A DNA stretch of 64,000 nucleotides from Chelonoidis abingdonii (taxonomy: Eukaryota; Chordata; Testudines; Testudinidae): positions 26,320,287-26,384,286 of the forward strand of contig NC_133778.1 in assembly GCF_003597395.2 (NCBI RefSeq), read 5' to 3'. The notes under the pieces are model-generated. The model saw only the letters and a list, made by a program, of their open reading frames with translations, was not told where the DNA came from and ran no database searches. This document shows positions 1 through 11,312 of this stretch, piece after piece (within the stretch, counting starts at the first letter, position 1; each line of letters begins with the position of its first letter). The translations under genes were made by a program, and so were the position numbers.

Positions 1-49
1 GTAGAACCCTGATGTCATAAATCCTAGACCTATATCTATCCACTACACT

Positions 50-931
50 TGTCATAAACAGATGGTTAAGGGTTAATGTCTTTTTTACCTGTAAAGGGTT
101 AAGAAGCTCAGTGAACTTGGCTGACAACTGACCAGAGGACCAATGGGGGGGACAAGATACTTTCAAATCTTGGTGGAGGGAAGTCTTTGTTTGTGGTGTT
201 TGTTTTGTTTGTTGTTCGCTCTTAGGGCTAAGAGGGACCAGACGTACACCCAGACTTTCCCAATCTTTCTGAATCAGTCTTTCATGTTTCAAAATTGTAA
301 GTAATAACCAGACAAGGCAGATTAGTCTTATGTTTGTTTTCTTAACTTGTAAATGTGTCTTTTTGCTGGAAGGATTTTTACCTGTTTGCTGTAACTTTGA
401 ATCTAAGGCTGGTGGGGAGAATAAGTCCTATTAAGAATTTGAATATCCTGTGAAGCATTTTTCCATCCTGATTTGTACAGGAGATAATTTACCTTTTCTT
501 TCTTAAATTAAACAGGTTTTTTTATTAGAACCTGATGTGATTTTTTCCTTGGGTTTTAGAATCCAGGGGATTGAGGCTAAACTCACCAAGGGATTGGTGG
601 GGGAAAAGGAAGAGGGAGGCTTATTCCTCGTTTGTTTAATGACTTCCAATGGAGTTGGATCGGTGTGAAGCTTCTCCAAGCGCACGGAGGGGAGAAGTAT
701 GGAGGGGGAAAGGAGGAGGGATGGTTTATTTCTCCTTGTTTTAAGACCCAAGGAGTTTGGGTCTTGGGTTCCCCAGGGAAGGTTTTGGGGGAACAGAAGT
801 GTGCCAAACACTGTATTTTTGGCTGGTGGCAGCGTTACCAGATCTAAGCTAGGAATTAAGCTTAGAAGGGTCCATGCAGGTCCACCAAATTTTTACTCTA
901 AAGTTCAAAGTGGGGGAAAAAACCTTGACAA
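50..931 (+). mobile_element. Solo LTR of an endogenous retroelement, family A (copy 1)
   Basis: A complete LTR that starts TGTCATAA and ends CTTGACA, so it has TG...CA ends. It is flanked by a perfect 5-bp target-site duplication, ACACT, at 45-49 and 932-936. No internal gag/pol/env region adjoins it, so it is a solo LTR left by recombination between two LTRs. The same family occurs reversed at 37272-38011 and 39479-40513; all three share the TGTCATAA-type start and the pyrimidine/purine block that follows. A 5-bp duplication fits Gypsy-type or ERV3/ERVL-type elements; I cannot choose between them. The open frames inside it on both strands are not genes. Confidence 0.9.
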
Positions 932-1159
932 CACTATTTTCTACACAAAACTCACTGCCTTTATTCATATGTAAGGCAAAGTTTTCAGAGGCTTGAGTGA
1001 GCTCAGCCACCACATTTATGTGATCTCCTGTGCAATTTCTTTTGATGTCCATATTTTGATGCATATGAAATTAGTGCTTGAGCAAACTTCATAGGAGTTT
1101 AGGACACTGAGCACTTCACTGTAGAATCTCTGTACCTGACAGGATTAGGTCCTACCAGC

Positions 1160-1443
1160 CAGGGGTGGCCCTAGACATTTCGCCACCCCAAGCACGGCGG
1201 TATGCCATGGAGGGGTACTCTGCCAGTCGCCAGTCCCGTGGCTCTGGTGGACCTCCCGCAGGCGTGCCTGCAGAGGGTCCACTGGTCCCACGGCTCCACG
1301 GTAGCTGCGGGACCAGTGGACCCTCCACAGGCATGCTGCCGAAGGCAGCCTGCCTGCCGCCCTCCCGGCAACCGGCAGAGCGCCCCCGGCGGCATGCCGC
1401 CCCAAGCACGCGCTTGGCGTGCTGGGGCCTGGAGCTGCCCCTG
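1160..1443. mobile_element. Non-autonomous hAT-type DNA transposon, GC-rich
   Basis: The ends CAGGGGTGGCC and GGAGCTGCCCCTG are imperfect inverted repeats. The element is flanked by a perfect 8-bp duplication CTACCAGC at 1152-1159 and 1444-1451, the signature of hAT transposition. It is 284 bp long, GC-rich in AT-rich surroundings, and has no transposase. It contains a perfect 17-bp inverted repeat (1273-1289 with 1309-1325) with a 19-base loop. The core resembles the element at 51562-51831, so both belong to one family. The overlapping 85-103-residue frames are by-products of the high GC content. Confidence 0.88.
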
Positions 1444-1451
1444 CTACCAGC

Positions 1452-2662
1452 AGCAAATGGGGGTGAACTTTAAGACTTAATTAGGTTTTAACCTTGCTTT
1501 GAGATCTTTTAGCATGCACCCGTACATTAATAAATTCCGACATAGGGTCCCATAGATTTCACGTCCATCTCAGGGATGTTTATGCAAAATATGTAGCTCC
1601 CAAAATTTAAGGACTTGGAGCTTCAGTGCAAAATTTTAGGAGTCTGTAGATTAGAAAGTCTTTTATAAAATTGCCTGATGTGGAGCTGGAAATTTTTGAT
1701 GTGAACATATTTTCTTTGTTTTCATTTTTAAAAAGGTAAACGTGAAATAACTTTACTCCATCGGTTTTCAGTTCCACAATAATTTGAAAAATGTACATAA
1801 AGCACATGAATAAGTATTGATTCTATTAAGCATTCTGTGCTGCACCAGTGGCACAAAATACATTCATTGCAAATGTACTTTCTTTGCAAATTCATACATT
1901 ATTATTTATAGCCCTTTTTACTAAGTCACTGTATTAGCTTCTCTAATCTTTGTTGTTTTTCTTTATGTTCTTCATCTTCCCTGTAATAATACAAAGGAGT
2001 CTGAATGTGCTCAAATATGCAGATAAAAGGCTTTTTTATATAGGAACAATAGGTAAAAACCCACTAATGAAATGTGATATTCTCCATCTTGGTTTGACAC
2101 TGGTGACAACTTCAAATTCTCTAGGGTTTTACTGAGTGTTTAAAACTTGTTGCATAACTTTAGCGTGAAGAAGCAAAGAAAATCATTTCAAAACCAGACG
2201 AATAGCTGTTCAGAGACTCTTTCCCTTCTCACACCTTCTTACTGATTTGTAACTTGAAGAGTACATAGGAATCACCAAGTTCCCAGAAAAATCAGACCCA
2301 TCCATTGATTTGTATGGGCACCCAATACAATGGACATTGAAACTCAATACCTTTGCATATCCAGTCAATCTATTTCTTTACACTAGAATGAATAAACTCA
2401 TTGCTGTATGACAAGTTTTCATACAAGTCAGAACCCATCGGAAACCAGACTACATTCAGTTTTTGTAACTCTCATGAACTTTAATCAAAGGTCAGTAAAA
2501 TCCTTGGGCAATGTACTGTTATTATGGAGGTGTCTCTGGAGTTAGTTCAGTAAAGAGCTATCTAGCAAAAGAGGCAAGATTGTGTTACAATTCACATTGC
2601 CACGTGCTGGGCTAAGGGTGGCAGGTACTTCTTACTCCATGAGATAAACCTCTTTTTTTCTC
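1452..2662. other. AT-rich stretch without recognised features
   Basis: About 1.2 kb of AT-rich sequence. Open frames are short and show no recognisable domain. I see no repeat whose ends I can define and no RNA gene. Confidence 0.5.
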
Positions 2663-3530
2663 ATATAGATTCATAGATTCATAGACACTAGGACTGGAAG
2701 GGACCTCGAGAGGTCATCGAGTCCAGTCCCCTGCCCTCATGGCAGGACCAAATACTGCCTAGACCATCCCTAATAGACATTTATCTAACCTACTCTTAAA
2801 TATCTCCAAAGATGGAGATTCCACAACCTCCCTAGGCAATTTATTCCAGTGTTTAACTACCCTGACAGTTAGGAACTTTTTCCCTAATGTCCAACTTCAA
2901 TCTTCCCTGCTTGCAGTTTAAGCCCATTGTTTTCTTGTTCTATTCATTACAGGCTAAGGTGAACAAGTTTTTCTCCCTCTCCTGAATAAACCCTTTTAGT
3001 ACCTGAAAACTGCTTCATTGTCCCATCTCTGTTCTCTTTTCCAAAACTAAATAAAACCAATTCTTTCAGCCTTCCTTCATAGGTCATGTCTCAAGACTTT
3101 AATCATTCTTGTTGCTTACCCTGGACCTCCCAATTTCTCCCACATCTGTCTTGAAATGCAGTGCCAGAACTCGGACAAATACTCCAAGTTTGAGGCCTAA
3201 CCAGTGCAGAGTAGAGCGGAAGAATGACTTTCGATGTCTTGTTATTACAACACACCTGTTAATGCATCCCAGAATCACATTTGCTTTTTTTGCACAGTAT
3301 CACACGTTGACTCAATATTTACGCTTGTTGGTCCACTATGATCCTAGATCGAACCCCACTTGTTATACCTTTCCAGCAGGATTGGGAGCCATTAATAACT
3401 ACTCTCTGAGTATGGTTATCCAGCCAGTTATGCACCCACCTTATAGTAGCCCCATCTAAATTGTATTTGTCTAGTTTATCGATAAGGATATCATGCGAGA
3501 CCATATCAAATGCCTTACTAAGGTCTAGTC
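2663..3530 (-). mobile_element. CR1-clade LINE, 3' part with broken reverse transcriptase
   Basis: On the minus strand the element ends with tandem copies of an ATTCATAG-like octamer (2663-2683 on the plus strand), the typical CR1 terminus. Upstream of it lie 3' UTR and C-terminal sequence. The minus-strand frame at 3319-3504 begins MVSHDILIDKL and includes TQRVVINGSQSCWKGITSGV, the conserved CR1 reverse-transcriptase stretch just before the usual PQGSVLGP motif. The frame then loses similarity, and the sequence resumes near a C-terminal segment (LxCxxLGLKxGVFVRVLA-like when read through shifts). The catalytic palm with its FADD-type box is therefore deleted. It is 5'-truncated, internally deleted and frameshifted. 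Confidence 0.85.
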
Positions 3531-3689
3531 TATTTTCATCTACTCTTATTCTTTTCCTGTCACAGATTTCCCCCCTACCCCCTCACCTTCCTTTTTACCT
3601 ACTGAGCATCAGGGCATATGTTTCTGATTTTACATATAGAAGAGACTACTGAATAGGAGACTAGAATTTATAGGACATCAAAAGTCACT

Positions 3690-3801
3690 GGGTCTGATTC
3701 TCTACTCCTTATAGCAGTTTTATGCTGGTGTAACTCTATTGAAATCAATGAGTGTGCACATTTGTATTATATCAGTGCAATAGAATGGAGAATCTGACCC
3801 C
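3690..3801. repeat. Short palindromic MITE-like repeat
   Basis: It starts GGGTCTGATTCTC and ends GAGAATCTGACCCC, so the ends are inverted repeats. The centre carries the 'attgaaatcaatgagtg' block common in short palindromic repeats of amniotes. It is about 112 bp and non-coding. Related palindromic repeats sit near 4850, 17713, 41577, 46199, 49615 and 55957. Confidence 0.55.
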
Positions 3802-6060
3802 AATAAGTGCATCTATTCAGGGGCAAATTTTTCGAAAGATAATATTATAGTCAATCATTATTCTCATAATTCAACATATTGTAAATACAAATTTAATTTT
3901 TGTATATAAAATTCTGTATTGTTACAGCCGATTAAACACATTCACTTTCATCCCTTGTTTGTATGATTATTGGATGTATAATCAATAAGCCGTGGATGGG
4001 CGCAAATTTTTTCTCTTTTCAGAGATACTGATCATAACAACCATAAACAAAATGATGCACAAAAATGCTGTAAAACTGCTACATGTCTCACTGTTTGTTA
4101 ATAATTTCAGTTGTTTCACTGAAGACTGAACATCTTTGCCTGAATATTTTCACACTTAAAATCTGTTTAATTTTTTTCCCTGATAAAATATTTTCATGGA
4201 ACAGAAATATAGTGTAAAAATAAAAAACATATGCTGGCATTAAAAATAACAAGTTCAAAAGTATTTTCTGGTATTTATTTTGGTTCCTAGGTAGGCTATC
4301 ACAATGTTAATTTTAGAAACTCTAGCCCAGCAACAGACACTTAGGAACAAAATGATGTACAACAAGCAGCAACATTTTAACTGCAGACGATAGGTTTATG
4401 GTCTTATTTATAGCTTCCTTCACTTTATTAGGTTTTAGGAAATGTTTATTCCTTTGGGGTTTCCCTGTGTATATGCTATTTTAACCCTTGGACCTAGATT
4501 TTAGGCTGTATCCTGTCAGTTTTCCTCAAATATTTAATTTATGAAAAGACAAAACATAAAACTATGTATATGTAGATTTAAAATGTCTGACAAATGAAGT
4601 GATTATAACTAATTATCATTACATTTAACTTCCAGCAATATTGGCTTCTTTTTCTAAATAAATATACAATTTTTTTGTGTGTTAATCTTGAAGCAAATAC
4701 AAGGAATCATTAATACTTATGTTAGAGGTTATAGGGAAACAAAAACCCAAAGTTTAAAGATTTATTAATATTACACATTTTAATAAGTAAAATCTAATAA
4801 TGTTGATTTGTTTTGTACCAATAGAAATTAAACATAGAATGCCAAATTCTTAGCCGGTATAAATTAGCATAAGTCTGCTGAACTCAATCAGCAATGCAGG
4901 TGCAGATTTACACCCATACTTTTTAATCTTTTTAATCAGTTTTTACTTTTCATACCCCCTTTTGCAAACTCATCCACTCTTAACTTAAAACTAGACCTAG
5001 CTGGAAATTTGTCAACACAACATTTTTGTTGGAAAATGCTGCTTTGTCATAATCAAACCTTTTTGCAGGAAAAGATTAGTTTTTGACAATTTTGTTGACT
5101 AAAAATTGATTTAAAAAATTCAAAATTGTTGAAATGTTTCATTTTGACACTTTTTTAAAAAATTAAGTTCTGTTTTTTTGAATTTGAAATGACTTTTTGT
5201 TAAGAAAGCTTTTGATTGACCTGAACTAATTTTTTTGCGTATTTTCAGTTCATGAAAAATTGAGATTTCAATTTTTTTCATTCTGATTTGTGAAGAAAAA
5301 TCTTTTTTGATACATCAGACATTATTTGTAGTTTGGAAATACTGCTTCCTGCCCAGCTAAATGTAAAACACTGATTCCAAGAGCTATGTTTTGTCAGAAA
5401 ATCATACTGTCAGGAGAAATTATGAATATAAATGGTATTCCTCTGAACAACGGTGAAAAGCTGTCAACTCCAACAATGCATTGTGTTTAGAGTACAATAA
5501 AAGTATAAACTTGAAAACTATTTCCAGGTGGCTTTTTATTTGAGTGGACTCTTAAAGTGAAGAGTCCTGTCATTTACTTCTTGTTACTTAGTGTAATGAT
5601 CAAGTAGGCAAGAACAAAAATAGAATATTTTCCCCTTTTAAACTACTTCATATGTAGCTGCCTTGATTTCCTGACTCATTTTCTTCATGATGTCTTTAAT
5701 TCTGTATTGCTTTCACTGCTATTATTATTAATAACTTTTCCCATGTATGATGTGCTAAATCATTTTAATACAGCTAATTGGGTAGCGTGAAATGTAAATA
5801 CCAATAACATGTTGAAAAGAGAAATATGTCAAAGTCCTTTTGTCTTGCTGACAGGTTATAAACCCAGACTGGTTCAATCTTATAAGGTTTAAATTTTAAT
5901 GAAATAAGCAAAACTCAGGCTCAAGTAGATAGCTTTCAGTTATTACTTCAGATCACTCAGCTACAAGGAAGAAGTACGTTATCATTTATTTATTGATTGC
6001 ATTGTTTGAGTTATTTTGCTCTTAACAGCTGTTTTGAACAAAGTATTTTAAATGATTAAC
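3802..6060. other. AT-rich, gene-free stretch with old repeat remnants
   Basis: Strongly AT-rich. At 4850-4915 there is a decayed palindromic repeat ('ggtataaattagcat' facing 'gatttacaccca'). At about 5000-5345 there is a T-rich block (runs of the GAAATG/TTTTGAC type) like the tails of the repeats at 34100-34246 and 42720-42897. No coding potential is seen. Confidence 0.4.
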
Positions 6061-6076
6061 AATGTTTCAACAGGAA

Positions 6077-6800
6077 TGTCACAGTTACAAGGCTAACTGA
6101 ACCTCTGTCCCCTCTTCTGGTCTCACTGTGTGCAGCCCTTCATATGTTAGGTCTTCTACCTTCACCTCTTCTTAGGTGGAATCCTGCAATTCTACCACTC
6201 TTAGACCAAGCCTCTGGATTATAGCACTCTCCATATTAACTGTGTTTACACTGTAGGTCTGAATGGATTCAGCACCTAAGTCATCCCTTTGGAAACTTGC
6301 GACCAGTGATTAACGCTGTGACCAGACAAAGTATAACATAAAATAGAGGATTTAAACCAATAAAACAGTTACACCCATGTCCATTTCACCCTAAGCCCTA
6401 CCATCATGTGGTAGTGAGACAGGCAGGTTTCGCTTCTTCAGACCCTCCAATCTGTCTGTCAGTCTGTTCCCCACAAACAGGCCCTTGAGAACTGCTTCTA
6501 GGAAGTGCCTTTTATCTGTTTAGTGCCTTTTGACCTTTTCAATCCACACTTGGCAAAACAAGTCCTGTAAGTTTGGCTGAAGCCTGGAAGTAGCATCTTC
6601 TCAGCTAATAGTATAGTGTTTCAGGCATTGTGTCTTTAGGACCAGGAGGCTGCTTATCTGGAGCTATTGTGTTGCTTTCTGAATAGTTTCCTAACATGAA
6701 ATTGTTATTAAACTAAAACAACATATGCATACAGTAAGCATCATAATAACCCTTTATAACCTGGCTATAACTATCCCAATAATTAGATTACCTACATTAA
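6077..6800. mobile_element. Probable degraded LTR
   Basis: The block starts TGTCACAGTTACAAGG and runs for about 700 bp of C/T-rich, non-coding sequence of a kind I associate with a turtle LTR family. An AATAAA is present near 6359. I could not find the far end or a target-site duplication, so ends, strand and class are open. Confidence 0.35.
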
Positions 6801-7964
6801 GTTAATGCAGGGCTGCATGGACAGCCCTGGAGGGTAGAGAGGTTCTTCATCCATTGAACAAGAACAGCACAGGCAATGGCAGGCCAGGCTTCCTCACACT
6901 GTTAAAATATCGTGTCTCCTTCCAGGTTCAAAGGAGGACAACAATGTCAGATTGTCAACAAAGGGAAAACTTGTGGTTTTAGTTATAAGTATGGAGCCTT
7001 CGATTGACGCTACCATTTCATTTCATTTAAGTAACTATCAAATGATAGCAACTTTTGGTAACTCTTTCACTTGATTTCATAGCAGAGTCTTAGAGTTTAA
7101 AGGCTCTTTATCCTGCTGTCAGTCTCCTGAACCACCTAATCCTTGGACATTTGACATCACTAAGCCCTACCATGCTGAGTCAGAGCCACTGAAGTAAAAA
7201 TAATAGTAATTTTCTATTTATGTACAAATGATACTGGTAAGCAGCCTCAGCAAGTGTATCACTTAAGTACAGCTTTCATCCAACTCTTTAAGCGAAAGAC
7301 ATCATGGACTGAACAGATATCTCATATTCGATTGCTGCTTTCTATAACAAAACATCAGACGAGTCCCTTGAGTTCTTTATGACCAGCCTTATGAATTAAG
7401 TATTAATTCAGTTGTCTGTCTGCTTTCTGTACACAGCCACCAATCAGTCTTACTTTGCCTGCACTGTGAGGCCAACAGGAAAAGGTGGACCCTCTCCTGT
7501 ATTCTGGGAGAGGAGTGTATTTTTTCCAGGTGTAGGGGACTGGTTGACTAGTTCATTTAGGGAGGGATCTAAGCAGCAATGTTCACATCTTGATCAAGAT
7601 CCACATTTTTACAAACCGCAGGAGCATTCATATGGGTCAGCAGCAGAGTTTGGCTCCAGATAAGAGTTCAGGAGATTTTTGTATTTTGGGTTTTAGTTCA
7701 AGTTCTCTCCTAAAGAGATGTGTCTCCTAGAGCTGTCATAGTCAAAGGGTGCTTGAGGATAAGCTTTCATTTCCTAGAAAAGTGGTTTCCATCATATACA
7801 AGATTTACAGTTTAGTTCAATGGCTCTCAGCCCCCCTACTATACAAATTGTTCCAGCACTCCTAAGTAGATTACCCAAGGTTAGACAAAATAGGACTTGG
7901 GACCTGTGATGTGTGTCAAAGATGAAATCAGAAGTGTCCTGGTGAAATACAGTGAAATCAGGAC
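6801..7964. other. Gene-free stretch
   Basis: Unique-looking sequence with no long open frame. Around 7074-7150 there is a weak match to the '(t)catagagtttaaggc' type of turtle repeat, too decayed to delimit. Confidence 0.4.
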
Positions 7965-9185
7965 ATATCTGCAGATTTGTGAGAAACTGCTTAATGAAAA
8001 GAATGCAAAGGAATGATTGAGGGGAATATGTACAAGCAACCTCACAAGACATCACCATGGTGGAGACTCAGACAGCCCAAAAGATGATGAATGTAGGATG
8101 GAATTCTTAATTCTCTGTACTGGAAAAATTCCCAACAAGTGGTTCAAGAGCACAATGGTCCACATCTTTAAGCATAAAGGAGATGACAAGAATGTAATTA
8201 CTGACCCATCATTTTAAGGTCACCTGATGATGTTTGAAAAGAATGATCAAGAAAAGACTTTCAGACGAGCTGGAGCATCAAGGAAGTGACAATGAATTCA
8301 GATTTATTCCAGGAAGGTCAACAATGGATGCAGTGTTTGCAGCACAAGAAATGCAGGAGAAGTATAAGGAATTTGCAGTGTGTGTGTGTGTGTGTGGCTG
8401 TAAAGAAGGTTTGTCACAGTTCCTAGAGAATAATTATGATGTGCCTTGGTAGCACAATATGCTGGAGACATGATCAGATAATCATGGACGTGCATGGGTA
8501 TAGCACCGCAGTAGTGAGAAACAGCTGAGGCTACAGTGAGTTACTGTTGAGGGTAGGTTTACATCAAGGATCATTAAGCTCACCCCTATTTGTGACTGTA
8601 ATGAACACCTTGATGCAGGAGATTAGTGAAAAGCATGCTGTCCTAATGACATATTGTGCCATGAAGATAAATATGGACTGAAAAGGGACCTAGAGCTACG
8701 GAAGGCTGCATTAAACAAAAATGGCTTATGAATCAGCTGACAAAAGATGGAATACATGCATTGCTTCACTGAGAGGAACAATGAGAAGCCAGCACAACTA
8801 CATGGCATAGAGTTAAAGTATGTGCAACAATTTAAATACCTCAGTTCAGTGATGATGGGAATGTGGATGCAGGCTTTAGGAGTCATGTAAAAAGAGCACT
8901 TGGTGTAAATCAAGGGAATTTTTATGAGATAAGAACATGCCAAATAAATAAAAGGAAACTACATGAGATCATGACTGGGCCAGCTATGACATTGGGTCAG
9001 AATGGTGGCCAATGAGGAAAAGACAAGAACAGCTATTTCATATTGCTGAAATGAGAATGTTCATGTGGATGCTGGGTAAGATGAGAGCTAATATTAATGA
9101 AATGGTATGAGCCAGGATGCATGTAGCCCCCATCATGGAAAAGAAGAGGGAGTATCAGTTGAGATGGCTGGGTCATGTGAGATGT
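7965..9185 (+). mobile_element. Decayed RTE-clade LINE (reverse transcriptase part)
   Basis: Reading across frameshifts and stops on the plus strand gives the order expected of an RTE-type reverse transcriptase. A segment KIPNKWFKSTMVHIFKHKGD (8137-8190) matches the 'IPxxWxxSxxxPxxKGKGD' block. FRFIPGRSTMDAVFAAQEMQ (from about 8299) matches the 'QFGFMPGRxTxDAIFxLRQLQEKY' block. Near 8760-9180 come remnants of the C-terminal part (a 'QQFKYLSS' piece, then an 'EMRMFMWMLGK' piece and 'RLRWLGHVR'-like residues). A TG microsatellite (8376-8396) interrupts it. The FADD box is not readable, and many stops show it is long dead. Confidence 0.7.
8376..8396. repeat. (TG)n microsatellite
   Basis: A run of about ten TG units inside the decayed RTE-type LINE. 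Confidence 0.8.
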
Positions 9186-9359
9186 ACACTGCAGCCCCAT
9201 TCCAGGCATCTGGGCACATAAGCCCCAGAGAAATGCATAAACTGCAGAAAGATAGGCATTTGTCTACTTAAATTGCCTGCAGGGCCTGACCAGTAAGGAT
9301 GCTCTGAGTTGCCTAGCAGGATTGAGCCCTTATAGATGAGCTTGCACAATACAGTCAAT

Positions 9360-10130
9360 GAGTGAAAGTGGTGGAGGACCTCCCTCATCACTTTTAGCCC
9401 GGTGGTCAGAATACTCACCAGGGAGCCCCTGGTTCAAGTTCCTCCTCTGCCTAAGGGAGAGAGAGGTTTTGAATTGGAATCTTCCACTTCTCAGGTGAGT
9501 GGCCCGAACAGTAGGCTATAGAATATTTTGATGTGTAGCTCCCTTCATATCTTCTTTATTGTAGGAGTAGACTAAATAATGGAAGAATCACTAGGCAAGA
9601 GACAGAGAGAATGCACATGAGAATAACTGCATACCTGGCTTTTTAGAGCACTCATGTAAGAGACCCAGGATCCAGTCTCCTTGCTCCAGATATGCTTTAA
9701 TTAACTCAAGTGAGTACCCTAAACATGGGACTAAAAGCTATGAAGTCCTCCTTGCCCTCTCCCCTGTCCCTCTTCGGCTTCTTGACAAAATGGCATAGGT
9801 GCCTAATGCCAAGAAAGGGTATACAATGAGAATTCCAAGCTCAGAGAGGTGAATCCCTGGGAACCAGATTTTGCTGCTTGTCTCTGAGAGAAGGGTGAGA
9901 CTTAGCACATACTTCCCAACCTGGCACCTCCCATGGACTGGTTTAGGTGGAAGCTGTCTGGCATACTGGCTTTTGTGAATCTCATTCAGAGGTGCCTATT
10001 TCTCTGCATTCATTGTATACAGTGCCTAACCTAGGTTTGTGAATTCCTGTGATTTTTCTAGACACCTAAAAGTTAGGTGTGGCAATGCTTGTTGTCACCA
10101 TGCTTACATTCCTTTCTGAATCTAGCCCAA
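9360..10130 (+). repeat. Unnamed dispersed repeat, family F (copy 1)
   Basis: Colinear with 35470-36530. Shared blocks in the same order include 'cctccctcatcacttttag', 'aggctatagaatattttgat', 'agagcactcatgtaagagac' and 'cattcattgtata'. It carries tRNA-like box motifs (GTGGTCAGAATACTCACC; AGAGCACTCATGTAAGAGAC) but has no coding capacity. I do not know its class; a DNA transposon or LTR is possible. Confidence 0.5.
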
Positions 10131-10899
10131 AATGTATAATGGGTAGGACAATTTAGGAGCTTAAACTGTCTGTAGATGGGACTGGTAAATAATTACTGAG
10201 AGGTGAGATGTTGCACAAAACAGTTGGAATAGAAGAGTATTTCATACCCTGCTTAAAAAGCATCGTTGGGATAGCAGCTGAGCATTGGTTGCTGTTTTGT
10301 TTGATTCTCTTTTCTTTTCTTTTTTTTTTTTAATTGGTTGTATACATCAGTGAAGGATCTTGGTTTCTAATGGAATGACCACTTTATTCAATAAAGTAGA
10401 ATACCACCATGAGGTATTTCTATTTCTAAATAAGAGCTGCAATTGTAAGAATACTTGGAAGTTTGTTTGTTGTAAATGAAAGGGCAGCTGGAAGATTATA
10501 TAATTTTTTCTTTTGTGTAGGAGCTGGAAATTAAACAAGGAGGGGGTGGTGCAGTGTCCTTTTCAACATATTGAAAGGGGGCTGAATGTGTGTGTGTGTA
10601 TTTGTTTTTCTGCAGAAACAACATCACATAGCACCGGGGCCTGCTTATCAAGCGGTGGTGAGTCAGATTTATCCTAAACAAAGAATAAATCTATGCACAA
10701 AAGCAAGTGACAGGCATATCTGACATGTTAGAAAAGATATTTTTAAAATGTAGATGCTTTTAATTATCTACTAAGCTAGTTTTTTTTCCCCAAACAGAAG
10801 ACTATAGCTGGATTGTGTGGCTGGCATGGAGAGGCAGCCATGGGGATGGGGGCTGGAAAGGGAACCCTTTCTTCTCTCATCAACAGTGGATTCTCCTGT
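10131..10899. other. Gene-free stretch
   Basis: AT-rich, with a T run near 10319-10331 and a short TG run near 10587. No recognisable gene. Confidence 0.4.
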
Positions 10900-11312
10900 C
10901 TTGCAGGGCTGGACCCAGCTCCCTACTCTGGGCGTTGTGTCCTAGCTCTTGGGGTCATGGTGCCACTCAGGACCAAACCTCCATAGCACTGTGACCCATG
11001 TGCCAGGTCATAATGCCTGAGTGGGGAGCTGGTCCCAGTCCAGGAGGACAGGAGTCACCACTGTGGGATGAATGTGGGACCAGCTTGCTCTGCGTCCTGC
11101 CTCCTCCCAGCACCTCCCCTCTGCACTGGGCCAGGATTATGGTTACAGTGCCAATGCACAGGGAGCTGCTGTGAGTGGTCAGTGCCCCCTTGGTGCAGGG
11201 AGGAGAATATTGCTAGCCTTTGACTTTGGGCCCCTCCTTGGATCCTGGATAGGTTGCAAAAGAGGCAAAATGCAGTTGGTGGGTCACCTTGGAAAAAGTT
11301 TGGAAACCGCTG
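10900..11312 (-). mobile_element. Possible hAT-type element, one end visible
   Basis: The right end, GTTTGGAAACCGCTG, is the reverse complement of CAGCGGTTTCCAAAC, the usual terminus of Charlie-like hAT elements. GC-rich sequence leads up to it from about 10.9 kb. I could not find the other terminus or a duplication. The 164-residue plus-strand frame at 11072-11566 starts inside this block and resembles no protein family, so I do not treat it as a gene. Confidence 0.35.
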
